From a virus, in IMG/VR virus record IMGVR_UViG_3300009160_000076, positions 1-38,482 of that record: a DNA stretch of 38,482 nucleotides; one strand, given 5' to 3'. Shown here piece by piece: positions 31,511-38,077 of this stretch (positions within the stretch are counted from its first letter, which is position 1; every line of letters begins with the position of its first letter). The notes below the pieces were generated by a model, which was not told the DNA's origin, made no database searches, and was given only the letters and a program-made list of their open reading frames with translations. The position numbers and the translations under genes are program-made.

Positions 31511-31846
31511 TCACTCTCCACCCCCTTCCTTGAGGGCGGCGCGGAGGTCTTTGAAGGCCTCATGAAAGCGCAACAGGGCAGACATCTCGGACCACTCAAT
31601 CAAAACCATACCCGCCGCCCTCAGCCGTGCGTTCTCGGCACGGAGGCGGGTGAGTTCGGCGGCGATGTTGTTGGCATAGCCTTCAGCCACGAACCGATAG
31701 GCTGGCAGTTGTATAATCCTGTGGGCCGCGAGCATTATTTCGTCCAGATAGCCCTCGACCAGATCGTCGGGCTCCTCCTGCAACACGTCGCGGATGATGA
31801 TGGCCGCGACACGTCGTTGCAGGCCTTCAATGTCTGGTATGGTCAT
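31511..31846 (-). CDS. Hypothetical coiled-coil protein
   Basis: The product has 111 residues, predicted helical with a heptad-like stretch (NNIAAELTRLRAENARLRAA). It overlaps the upstream gene by ATGA. A 31-base gap after it holds the GGAGG of the next gene. It is unrecognised. Coiled-coil early proteins of this kind are common in alphaproteobacterial phages. Confidence 0.62.
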   Translation of the reverse strand: MTIPDIEGLQRRVAAIIIRDVLQEEPDDLVEGYLDEIMLAAHRIIQLPAYRFVAEGYANNIAAELTRLRAENARLRAAGMVLIEWSEMSALLRFHEAFKDLRAALKEGGGE

Positions 31847-32184
31847 CCCTCATCCTCCAAGGGGGTGAGGTCGGAAAGCGGGGCTGCCCCATATGTGTCC
31901 CGCGCGTTTCTGACAAACGCCCATCTGCCGTCGATGGCCTTGATCTGCACCTCAGTGCCCATGATGGTCCTAGCCCTCCCCCCAACCCGCAGGACAGGAG
32001 CGGGGGGGAGCCAGGGGAGGTCTTTGATGTTGTCGAAAAAGACCGGCTCGGTCATGCCGTTGGGCCATGTAATGGCGGCGCACATCGGATCGTCCATCAG
32101 GCCCTCATAGGTCAACTCCACCGTCACCTTGCTCCCCGACTTGATGGGCGCTTCGACCGGGGCGGGGGCTTGATCTTCAGCCAT
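31843..32184 (-). CDS. Hypothetical protein with beta-rich core
   Basis: The product has 113 residues from ATG 32184, overlapping the previous stop as TGATG. After a Pro-rich N-terminus the rest is likely beta-rich (SKVTVELTYEG, VLRVGGRARTIMGTEVQIKA). It ends in an acidic tail. No family is recognised. Confidence 0.6.
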   Translation of the reverse strand: MAEDQAPAPVEAPIKSGSKVTVELTYEGLMDDPMCAAITWPNGMTEPVFFDNIKDLPWLPPAPVLRVGGRARTIMGTEVQIKAIDGRWAFVRNARDTYGAAPLSDLTPLEDEG

Positions 32185-32582
32185 CACGCATCTCCTTTCG
32201 ACGGAACTTCGACCACAACAATTCTGCCGGGGGGAACCCGCTCGGCCAGTTCCGAAAGCGGCTCCCGGTATTCATGTTGGTCCGCCGTCATCTTTGGAAC
32301 GCCCAGCGTGGGGCCGTATCTTTCAAGCCAGCGGTCGCGCCATTCCTGCCAGTTGTCACGATTGACCTGCGCGGCCTCGTCGATGGCCATCTGAAGGCTG
32401 GGATGACATTTGACCATTACCGGCACGGCCTCGCGGCCAATGCGCGGTATCTGGTGGGTGTAGACGCTTTCGCCGGTCATCCAACTGAGGACGCCATAGA
32501 CGCCAGCCATCTCCCCGATCAGAACGCCGGTGACTGTCGAAAGCACATCGACCGTTGGGAAGGTTTGTGTTTCCGCGCTCAC
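32184..32582 (-). CDS. Conserved phage protein (DUF7736-like)
   Basis: The product has 132 residues from GTG 32582 (overlaps the previous stop). The segment FPTVDVLSTVTGVLIGEMAG, then VYGVLSWMTGESVYTHQIPR, resembles a widespread family of phage early proteins with the pattern TG-L-----vY--L--MTG----TH--PR. The family has no known function to my knowledge. The C-terminal half is variable. The assignment is from memory of the pattern. Confidence 0.68.
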   Translation of the reverse strand: MSAETQTFPTVDVLSTVTGVLIGEMAGVYGVLSWMTGESVYTHQIPRIGREAVPVMVKCHPSLQMAIDEAAQVNRDNWQEWRDRWLERYGPTLGVPKMTADQHEYREPLSELAERVPPGRIVVVEVPSKGDA

Positions 32583-32785
32583 GCCTCACCCCCTTTCGGA
32601 GGCTCGCGAAGGTCAACCGTCGGAATGGAATACATGTCGCCGTCCATATCTGCGGCCCATGCAAAACCATTGTGGATGTCGCGGACAACAAACTTTTCGC
32701 CCTCAAACCATGCGGGCTGCCCGACCTCCGGCCCCCATGGTGGGGGCACTGCGCCGAACAGATCGGGGGTAGCTGAGGCGGTCAT
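32579..32785 (-). CDS. Small hypothetical protein
   Basis: The product has 68 residues from ATG 32785 (TGATG overlap). It has an aromatic and acidic middle (EGEKFVVRDIHNGFAWAADM) and is likely a small beta fold. It is unrecognised. The nested overlaps with both neighbours support it. Confidence 0.58.
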   Translation of the reverse strand: MTASATPDLFGAVPPPWGPEVGQPAWFEGEKFVVRDIHNGFAWAADMDGDMYSIPTVDLREPPKGGEA

Positions 32786-32997
32786 CACTTCCCCTCCAAT
32801 GCTTCTGCGGCATCAGCGGCGGCGTTCAGATCGCCGATCAGCTCGCCGATGTCGGCGACGCGGATCGTGAACTTGGCCGAGCCGGGCTCCCGGCCACCGA
32901 TGGCAATTTCGTTGTCAGCGATTTGAAGCGTCCAGCCGCGACAACCGCCGCCGTCATCATCTCGCAGGGAGCGCTCAATGGTCACGCGGGTGCTCAT
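32785..32997 (-). CDS. Small hypothetical protein
   Basis: The product has 70 residues. A predicted beta-sheet half (TRVTIERSL, WTLQIADNEIAIGG) is followed by an Ala-rich helix (DLNAAADAAEALEGK). It lies directly downstream of the OB-fold-like gene and overlaps it by ATGA. No family is recognised. Confidence 0.58.
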   Translation of the reverse strand: MSTRVTIERSLRDDDGGGCRGWTLQIADNEIAIGGREPGSAKFTIRVADIGELIGDLNAAADAAEALEGK

Positions 32998-33626
32998 TGC
33001 CCAGCCCTCCGCGCTTCGTCTTCAGCCGCCTGGACCTCCTCGAACCGCGCGTTGAACCAGTCGTCCAGCGCGACGGCTTCCTCGGGATCAGAGGCGTCCA
33101 GGTCGGAGCGCAGGGCACTGCTGGCGGCGTGGAGGTTCTTCAGTCGCAGGGTGGTCGTCGCCTCCTGACAGCGGGCCTTGAAGGCGGCCACACGCTCGAC
33201 AAGGGGCGCGGTGCTGACGTGCGTCGACATCTTCGGGGCGTCCTTCAGCGGCTTGACCATGTATGGCCGGCGCTGGGCCTTGGAGACGGTCAAGGCCATG
33301 ACCAGATCCTTGTCGATGTTCGACATGTGGCTGATGCGAATGCCGCCGACTGCCTGGCCGCCAAAGACAACCTTGTCGTCACGGTAGAGGGTCAACCGGC
33401 GCCCGACATAGGCCGCGGCTTCCGGGCCCCAGGCTTGCACCATGACCCGGCGCATGGACTTGCAGGGCTTGAACGGTTTGCCGTCGTCGTTCTCGAAGTG
33501 GATGGCGACCGGGCTGTCCTCGCCACCAGGCGCGACCTTGGTGATCGTGATGGTCATGGTCCGCCCAATCAGGTCGTCAGCATTGAGCTGGTCACTTTTG
33601 GGGGTGATGGTGGGCAACAGGTTCAA
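32994..33626 (-). CDS. Probable ssDNA-binding/recombination partner of the exonuclease
   Basis: The product has 210 residues from TTG 33626, with GGAG nine bases upstream and the TTGA overlap with the previous stop. The N-terminal 120 residues (LPTITPKSDQLNADDLIGRT, SMRRVMVQAWGPEAAAYVGR, GGIRISHMS) match a conserved phage family that often lies beside YqaJ exonucleases and looks like an OB fold. The C-terminal part is helical and acidic, as in SSB tails. It probably binds single-stranded DNA made by the exonuclease, in lambda Red-style recombination. No classical RecT/Erf annealase was found, so this protein may take that role. Confidence 0.72.
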   Translation of the reverse strand: MNLLPTITPKSDQLNADDLIGRTMTITITKVAPGGEDSPVAIHFENDDGKPFKPCKSMRRVMVQAWGPEAAAYVGRRLTLYRDDKVVFGGQAVGGIRISHMSNIDKDLVMALTVSKAQRRPYMVKPLKDAPKMSTHVSTAPLVERVAAFKARCQEATTTLRLKNLHAASSALRSDLDASDPEEAVALDDWFNARFEEVQAAEDEARRAGQ

Positions 33627-34315
33627 AACGTGATCTCCCGGTCTAGCCGACGCTCTGTCGCCAGCAGGCGCGCGTCGGACTTGAGGATGGCGGTGAACTG
33701 GTCGAGGCGTTCGGACAGCCGGGCCTCGAATGCAGCGGCGGCCTCGATGATGGCGGTCTGGATGTCGGGATCAGGAAAGACGCGGACGGTCGCCATCGGC
33801 AGGCCCGCGCTGTAGCTGATGAAGTCGATCCACTTCCGCTCGGAGACCAACAGCCCGGTTTGAAGCTGCAGCATGAACTCTGCCGGCGCGGTGTTCTGGC
33901 CGATGCTGTCCAGGATCGTTTCAACCTGGAAGCGGTGCTTGCGGCTCTTAATCTCGATCAGGCCATCGGACTCGACCAGGCCGTCCGGGGAATATCCAAG
34001 GACAAAGCCCCAGCGGTCGTTCGTGATGAAGCCGCAGTCTTCAACCGGCGCATAGTTGGCGGCATAGGCGAGGCGCGCGTCGAGTTCGTCTTCATGCCCC
34101 CGATACATGTCGTCGCCGGTGTATCCGGGCTCGACATAGCCCGCGATGCGCTGGGCCAGCAGGTTGAAAAGCTGCGCCCGCTCCTTGTCGTTCTTGGCCA
34201 CCTTCAGGGTCGGCGTCAGAATGAACTTCATCTCGCTGGCGGTGATCAGGCCGAGCCGGGCTTCAAGCCAGGCGGTGGATCCCTGGATGAGGTCGTGGTG
34301 ATATTTGACGGTCAT
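33623..34315 (-). CDS. YqaJ/lambda-exonuclease-type 5'-3' exonuclease
   Basis: The product has 230 residues from ATG 34315. The family motifs are all visible: QGSTAWLEARLGLITASE at the start, GYSPDGLVE (metal-binding Asp), LIEIKSRK (Glu and Lys of the nuclease core) and the Gln motif LQLQTGLLVSERKW. The PD-(D/E)XK fold degrades one strand of duplex ends and feeds recombination. It is coupled to the OB-fold-like partner. Such a pair lets a phage repair its genome and form the concatemers needed for headful packaging. Confidence 0.92.
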   Translation of the reverse strand: MTVKYHHDLIQGSTAWLEARLGLITASEMKFILTPTLKVAKNDKERAQLFNLLAQRIAGYVEPGYTGDDMYRGHEDELDARLAYAANYAPVEDCGFITNDRWGFVLGYSPDGLVESDGLIEIKSRKHRFQVETILDSIGQNTAPAEFMLQLQTGLLVSERKWIDFISYSAGLPMATVRVFPDPDIQTAIIEAAAAFEARLSERLDQFTAILKSDARLLATERRLDREITF

Positions 34316-34485
34316 CCGATCGCCATCCAAAGGCCAACGCAGGCCATGGCCACGGCGCCGACAAACATCAGGAAAGCCCCGGCGATCTTCAGCACCGGGA
34401 ACGGCCGATCCGGGCGCCAGTCGTTGGCAGGCGGGCCGTCAGCCTTGAAGCCGGGGATACCGGTCAGGTCGATCCTCATGTTCAT
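34312..34485 (-). CDS. 57-residue single-span membrane protein
   Basis: The product has 57 residues from ATG 34485, which overlaps the zinc-finger gene's stop (ATGA). A soluble Pro-rich N-terminus is followed by one C-terminal hydrophobic helix (VLKIAGAFLMFVGAVAMACV, then GLWMAIG). A membrane protein inside a recombination operon is unusual. It could block superinfection or alter host membrane proteins. No family is recognised. Confidence 0.62.
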   Translation of the reverse strand: MNMRIDLTGIPGFKADGPPANDWRPDRPFPVLKIAGAFLMFVGAVAMACVGLWMAIG

Positions 34486-34649
34486 GCATCCCATTCAGCG
34501 GAGACCAGGCCGGTCTCAAACTCTGCACAATCGCGGCAGACACGGCGCCCGGTGGCGCGTTTGACGGGCTTGAAGGCCCGCAGGAGGGTGACCCCGCAGC
34601 CGTCGCAGTGCTTGCGAGGCCGGGGGCGTTCGGGAAGAGCCGGGGTCAT
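34482..34649 (-). CDS. 55-residue zinc-ribbon protein
   Basis: The product has 55 residues. Two CxxC pairs (HCDGCGV near residue 15 and VCRDCAE near residue 38) 23 residues apart would bind one zinc ion as a small zinc ribbon. The N-terminus is Pro/Arg-rich. It overlaps both neighbours by ATGA. Such proteins bind nucleic acid or protein. It is too short for routine gene calls. Confidence 0.65.
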   Translation of the reverse strand: MTPALPERPRPRKHCDGCGVTLLRAFKPVKRATGRRVCRDCAEFETGLVSAEWDA

Positions 34650-34930
34650 CGCCCCATCCTTCCGAAGATCGGCTCCAGAGGGTTCTCCCGGCGCCGGTCA
34701 AGGGCCTCCTCGGCCTCATCACATTCGGCGCTGAGACGCTGACCGGCGGCGCGGAAGCCATCGATGATGGTGTCCAGTTCCTCGGCGTCCGGGATGCTGT
34801 TGATGGCATCGAGAGCGGCGGTCGGCATCCGGCGGCAGAGGCTGTCAAAGGCGCGGTTCAGCGCGGCGAGGTCATCGCCGAATTGCTCGATTGCCTCCGC
34901 GGCATCGCGGGCGGAAAGGGTCCGGTTCAT
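34646..34930 (-). CDS. Helical hypothetical protein
   Basis: The product has 94 residues, highly helical and acidic (EQFGDDLAALNRAFDSLCRR, ECDEAEEALDRRRE). No domain was recognised. It lies in the early-left operon between two coupled genes. Confidence 0.6.
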   Translation of the reverse strand: MNRTLSARDAAEAIEQFGDDLAALNRAFDSLCRRMPTAALDAINSIPDAEELDTIIDGFRAAGQRLSAECDEAEEALDRRRENPLEPIFGRMGR

Positions 34931-35250
34931 GCCGCACCTGTCGGACCGTCGTCGGTCGTCAGAGTGCGAATGGCGCGGGCCAGCTCGAGGCTGTTTGTCA
35001 CGGCAATGCCGGCGGCCAACTCACGGACGGCGCCCTGCATCATGGACCGGTATGAGCGCCGGCGAGCCCGCGCCCAGATCAGGAGAGAGACGCCGCCCGG
35101 GTAGCCGCAACGGTCGGCGGCACGGCGCAGGGCGCTGTAGAGGCTGACGTCGGAACGGGCCTGGGCTTCATACTCGCCCAGGGCGGCAATCAGCCGGTCG
35201 TGGTCGGCAGCGCAGCCGCGGACCGTGTCGAGTTGAACGATGTTGCTCAT
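34927..35250 (-). CDS. Hypothetical protein, early-left operon
   Basis: The product has 107 residues from ATG 35250 (overlaps the previous stop). It is helical and basic in the middle (ARARRRSYRSMMQGAVRELA), which may bind nucleic acid. No family was recognised. Confidence 0.6.
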   Translation of the reverse strand: MSNIVQLDTVRGCAADHDRLIAALGEYEAQARSDVSLYSALRRAADRCGYPGGVSLLIWARARRRSYRSMMQGAVRELAAGIAVTNSLELARAIRTLTTDDGPTGAA

Positions 35251-35507
35251 GCCGCCACCCGGCACATGCCAGCAGCCGCCGTCCGCAGCTGACCCTCGGC
35301 CTCGATCAGGTCGATGGCGGTCAGGCCAACCAGATGGGCGGGCGGATCACGGTCAGCACAGGCGGCCTTGAGCAGTTGCCCGCGCCATTCCTCGACCAGG
35401 TCGGCCCGCTTGTTCAGCAGGGTCGCGCCGCGCGGCAGCTTGCTGGCTTCGTCGATCCACCGCGCAACGGCGGCGGTCATTTTCTGGTGGTTCTGGCACT
35501 CGGCCAT
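35247..35507 (-). CDS. First gene of the early-left operon, unknown
   Basis: The product has 86 residues from ATG 35507, with GAGA upstream and about 20 bases of leader from the predicted PL-like promoter. It is helical, with RWIDEASKLPRGATLLNKRA. Longer forms back to 35588 would run through both operators and are rejected. In lambda this place holds the antiterminator N, but the protein is not arginine-rich enough at its N-terminus to call it so. Confidence 0.65.
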   Translation of the reverse strand: MAECQNHQKMTAAVARWIDEASKLPRGATLLNKRADLVEEWRGQLLKAACADRDPPAHLVGLTAIDLIEAEGQLRTAAAGMCRVAA

Positions 35508-35534
35508 GGGTGTCTCTCGCTTCGTATGCGGCAG

Positions 35535-35563
35535 ACTATGACGAAACGTGCTAACCGATGCAA
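35535..35563 (-). promoter_or_regulatory. Candidate PL-like early-left promoter
   Basis: Minus-strand TTGCAT (35558-35563) and CATAGT (35535-35540) are separated by 17 bp. Operator 1 fills the spacer and touches the -10; operator 2 covers the edge of the -35. A start near 35527 gives a leader of about 20 nt before ATG 35507. Confidence 0.5.
35537..35553. promoter_or_regulatory. Repressor operator 1 (left)
   Basis: TATGACGAAACGTGCTA, a weaker 17-bp copy of the operator palindrome at 36262-36278: the right half is perfect and the left half has two mismatches. It lies inside the PL-like promoter spacer. Confidence 0.62.
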
Positions 35564-35578
35564 GCACGAAATGTGCTA
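35562..35578. promoter_or_regulatory. Repressor operator 2 (left)
   Basis: AAGCACGAAATGTGCTA, with AGCAC and GTGCT arms. It is 25 bp from operator 1 (centre to centre), a spacing that allows cooperative binding. It overlaps the -35 of the PL-like promoter. Confidence 0.68.
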
Positions 35579-36013
35579 TTCCAGACAAAATGTCGTAGAC
35601 GGCCCCTTGGCAATCCGGGCGAACTCAGCAATGTTCTGGATGCGTTCCGTGAGGGGCGCGATGGAGGAGGGCGTTACCAGCGCCTCTCCTCCTCCTGAAG
35701 ATCGGACTTGCTCGAACAATCCCCAGGCGCGCGGTAGTCATACCGTCCAGGCGAAAATCGCACAATCCGATATTCAGGCCCTCGATGAACCGGTCGGTTA
35801 ACGGTGGCGGCGCGAGGTGTCTGGCAACCACGGGATAGAGGCCAAAGCCAAGGGTAGTCCGAAAGGCAGAGACCCGGCCTCCAGCGTGACGTGACGCTGA
35901 ACAGCAGCTGCCAACCTTGCGCCCGCGTCGGGACGCAGGGGTCTGTAAGGCGCCCATCGGCTCGGCTGGTGCAGGACGATTGCAGGAGGGACCGCTCCGA
36001 GGATGGCGCAAGC
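35579..36013. other. 435-bp stretch without a recognisable gene
   Basis: This lies between the left operators and the repressor stop. Open frames exist on both strands (the longest is minus, to 35625) but none shows a domain, a supported start or coupling. No S24 peptidase or integrase remnant was seen. It holds CAGCGT/ACGCTG (35882-35899), a small inverted repeat. In lambda this place holds rexAB. Here it may be the scar of a deletion. Confidence 0.5.
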
Positions 36014-36205
36014 CTACTCGGGAGTGGTCCTATGCCTGATCAGCAACCCTCTCTCAGCGGTGCAGGTGTTCATGCGGCCTGGCTCGGTGCGCCCCCGCTC
36101 CCAAGATGAGATTGTCGTCTGGGCCTGCGCAACGGCCTCTGCCAGCCGGGCCTGTGACCACCCGGCGGCTTTCCGTGCCTTTGCAATGCGAGCCCCAATA
36201 GTCAT
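36014..36205 (-). CDS. Short XRE/CI-like repressor, HTH only
   Basis: The product has 63 residues from ATG 36205. Residues 1-47 are a textbook XRE HTH (IGARIAKARKAAGWSQARLA, then TTISSWERGRTEPGR). After TEPGR the sequence turns into an unrelated 19-residue tail and stops, where CI-type repressors normally continue to an S24 peptidase or at least the last HTH helices. It divergently faces the Cro-like gene across operator 3. It is either a minimal repressor or a truncated one. There is no ribosome-binding site, so a leaderless mRNA as for lambda cI is possible. The frame upstream runs through the operator and is rejected. Confidence 0.72.
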   Translation of the reverse strand: MTIGARIAKARKAAGWSQARLAEAVAQAQTTISSWERGRTEPGRMNTCTAERGLLIRHRTTPE

Positions 36206-36254
36206 TCGATCGTTGTCGCGCAGGGCCGGGGAGTCGTCTAACGACAGTTTGTGC

Positions 36255-36282
36255 TTGAAGCTAGCACGATACGTGCTATCCA
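36255..36282 (+). promoter_or_regulatory. Candidate PR-like early-right promoter
   Basis: TTGAAG (36255-36260) and TATCCA (36277-36282) with a 16-bp spacer. Operator 3 fills the spacer exactly, so bound repressor would block polymerase. The start would fall at or next to ATG 36290 of the Cro-like gene. Confidence 0.5.
36262..36278. promoter_or_regulatory. Repressor operator 3 (right), perfect palindrome
   Basis: TAGCACGATACGTGCTA has perfect 7-bp arms around a 3-bp centre. It is the best of three related sites (with 35537-35553 and 35562-35578) and lies between the divergent repressor and Cro-like genes. Confidence 0.82.
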
Positions 36283-36289
36283 AAGGCCC

Positions 36290-36523
36290 ATGAGAAATCA
36301 TCGGCAGATCGTCACCGACGTTGGAGCGTCCGCGCTTGTTCGCCTTCTGGCGGCGCGCGGGGTGTCCGTCCACCAAAGCACACCGCAACGGTGGGCAGAG
36401 CGAAACTCAATCCCCGGCGAGTACTGGGCGACCCTCACCGACATGGGGCTGGCCACGCTGGAAGAGCTGGCCGAGGCCGCCGGGCGACGGATTGCCCTGC
36501 CCGAGGCCAACCAAGCCGCATGA
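36290..36523 (+). CDS. Cro-like repressor (YdaS/Cro fold)
   Basis: The product has 77 residues from ATG 36290 with AAAGG upstream. The pattern GASALVRLLAARGVSVHQST, then PQRWAERNSIPGEYWATL, follows Cro/YdaS-type HTH proteins (helix, turn, W-x-x-R-x-x-IP-x-x-x-W). As the first gene of the rightward early operon and divergent from the repressor, it should shut off the repressor or early promoters. Longer upstream frames pass through the operator and are rejected. Confidence 0.78.
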   Translation: MRNHRQIVTDVGASALVRLLAARGVSVHQSTPQRWAERNSIPGEYWATLTDMGLATLEELAEAAGRRIALPEANQAA

Positions 36524-36768
36524 ACACCAACCCCGCATCGCTGGCAGAAGCCGCGACTGCGGCGCGCTCCGGCCATAATGGACCGGCCGGGGCGCAACAC
36601 TTCGCGGGAAACCGCGTCACCCCGCCCCCTGGGGCGTTCCTCCCTGAACTGGCCGGGGCTTCGGTCCCGGCCGCTTTTCTCGCTCCTTTCCATGGCGCCA
36701 CCATGGGGCAGGGCAGGGCGGACGTCACCGGGACAGACCCCCAGCACATAACCGGAACGACCCGATGA
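36520..36768 (+). CDS. Small Ala/Pro/Gly-rich protein after cro
   Basis: The product has 82 residues from ATG 36520 (ATGA overlap). It is rich in Ala, Gly and Pro (TPPPGAFLPELAGASVPAAF) with no recognisable domain and little regular structure. Both ends overlap neighbouring genes, which supports translation. Confidence 0.55.
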   Translation: MNTNPASLAEAATAARSGHNGPAGAQHFAGNRVTPPPGAFLPELAGASVPAAFLAPFHGATMGQGRADVTGTDPQHITGTTR

Positions 36769-37187
36769 ACCCCAGAGAACACGCCCGCATGGCCAGGCTC
36801 CTGATCGACGCCTGCCACGGCCTGGACGAAGCCGCCGCCGCCTGCCGGGTCAGCAAGTCCAAGCTGTCGGACTACCAGAACCCGCATTCGGCCCTGTTCA
36901 TGCCGGCGGACGTCATGTGCGACCTGGAGGCCTATTGCGGCCGGGCGATCTATTCCGCCGCCATCTTCGACCGGGTTCAGCCCGGCGTGGTCAGCGAAGA
37001 CCTGGAAGCCGTCACCTGCGACCTGTCGGAAGCCGGGTCGGAACTGCAGCGCCTGACCCGCAAGGCCCTGGCTGACCGCAAGCTGACCCCGCGCGAGATC
37101 GACGAACTGTCGAAGGCCGAGGCCGCCGTCGCCGAGTCGCTGGACCGGGTGCGCGGCGCCCGGGAAGCAGCCGAGAAGATGCTGTGA
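36765..37187 (+). CDS. CII-like phage regulatory protein (Phage_CP76 type)
   Basis: The product has 140 residues. The N-terminal half (RLLIDACHGLDEAAAACRVS, then KSKLSDYQNPHSALFMPADV) fits the pattern of the phage regulatory CII/CP76 family, whose members have an HTH and an NPH-type loop. The C-terminal half is a long helix. It lies after cro, as cII does in lambda, and may activate the repressor or lysogeny promoters, though no such target promoter is evident. A lysogeny activator beside a truncated repressor would be telling. Confidence 0.72.
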   Translation: MNPREHARMARLLIDACHGLDEAAAACRVSKSKLSDYQNPHSALFMPADVMCDLEAYCGRAIYSAAIFDRVQPGVVSEDLEAVTCDLSEAGSELQRLTRKALADRKLTPREIDELSKAEAAVAESLDRVRGAREAAEKML

Positions 37188-37345
37188 CCCGATTTCCCCA
37201 GCTCTACGCCCTGCTGACGGGCGACCAGAACCCTGCAGCCAGTTCCCCATGCGGTCCGCCGGACGCCGCGCTGCCTGATCAGATCGTCTCTCCGCCGGGG
37301 CCGCAGGGCTCAATGACCGGTGATGATCAGGAAGTCCGGCACTGA
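37184..37345 (+). CDS. 53-residue hypothetical protein
   Basis: The product has 53 residues from GTG 37184 (GTGA overlap with the previous stop). It is Pro-rich and probably disordered (SSPCGPPDAALPDQIVSPPG). The evidence is only the coupled start and the lack of another gene in this stretch. It may be spurious. Confidence 0.4.
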   Translation: MTRFPQLYALLTGDQNPAASSPCGPPDAALPDQIVSPPGPQGSMTGDDQEVRH

Positions 37346-37394
37346 CCTTACGGGCAGGGCCGGCCCCATCGGCTCGATTGAAGAGGAGGCCGCC

Positions 37395-38075
37395 ATGGCC
37401 CGCAAACCCAAGACCGCAGGCCCCGGCCATAACAGCGACGTCCTGACCGAGGACGAAGCCGCCGCCCTACAACTCTGGTTCTCGAACCGTATCCGGCAGG
37501 CCCGCAAGGAGGCCGAGGTCGCCAAGGCTGCCTATGACGTCAAGCGGGAAGCCGTGAACGGGTTCTTCTCGCAGGCCCGCGGCGAACTGAAGATGACCCG
37601 CAAGGAGTTTGAGGATGTTCTGGCGCTGCAGGATCTGACGGAAGCGGAATTCCTGCACCACGAGACCAAGCGTCAGGCCCGGATGCGCTTTCAGGGCCTG
37701 CCGGTTGGCGAGCAGATTGAACTGCCCCTGGGCGATACTGCCGACGACCTGGCCCGGGCTCGGGCCGATGGTTTCCGGGCCGGGATGCGGGGCGATGATG
37801 GTGTCGCGCCCGATCACGTCTCGCCGGTCTGTCTGCAGGACTGGCTGGGCGGTTGGTCCGATGGTCAGGCCAAGCTGGCTGAAGGGCTGGGCAAGGCTGA
37901 ATCCATCATGGAGGCCCGCAAGCCCAAGTCGGTCGAGCTGCAGGCCGATGATGAAGGCGAGGCTGATCCCGAGGAGATCGAGGACGGCCTGGACGATGAG
38001 GCCCGCCGGCTGAAGCGCGCGGGCTGGGCAGATCGTCCGACCGGCGACGAGACCAGCTTCGGCGAAGCGGCCTGA
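37395..38075 (+). CDS. Helical protein with RMF/CrpP-like C-terminal motif
   Basis: The product has 226 residues from ATG 37395, preceded by GAGGAGG at good spacing. The N-terminus has PGHNSD, an often-seen motif in alphaproteobacterial phage proteins, followed by helices (WFSNRIRQARKEAEVAKAAY). Residues about 125-180 (DGFRAGMRG, C-x-x-DWLGGWSDGQ) fit the RMF/CrpP fold pattern, first known from the ribosome modulation factor that dimerises 70S ribosomes. The tail is very acidic. It could act on host ribosomes, or simply reuse the fold to bind nucleic acid. Similarity is by motif only. Confidence 0.65.
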   Translation: MARKPKTAGPGHNSDVLTEDEAAALQLWFSNRIRQARKEAEVAKAAYDVKREAVNGFFSQARGELKMTRKEFEDVLALQDLTEAEFLHHETKRQARMRFQGLPVGEQIELPLGDTADDLARARADGFRAGMRGDDGVAPDHVSPVCLQDWLGGWSDGQAKLAEGLGKAESIMEARKPKSVELQADDEGEADPEEIEDGLDDEARRLKRAGWADRPTGDETSFGEAA

Positions 38076-38077
38076 TC

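Noticed and set aside
35576-35719. 47-codon minus-strand frame ending in PSTTFCLE at operator 2
   Set aside because: Only a TTG start, no ribosome-binding site, and the stop lies inside an operator. The peptide looks plausible but there is no support for expression.
35625-36011. 128-codon minus-strand open frame between repressor and left operators
   Set aside because: Arg/Pro-rich composition, no domain, no ribosome-binding site or coupling. It looks like a chance frame in GC-rich DNA.
35581-36013. Search for a tRNA 3' end or attP core near the immunity region
   Set aside because: No tRNA-like 3' segment or obvious core with arm repeats was seen.
36206-36388. Longer N-terminus for the repressor on the minus strand
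   Set aside because: It would read through operator 3, the PR-like promoter and the start of the Cro-like gene. The HTH domain begins normally at 36205.
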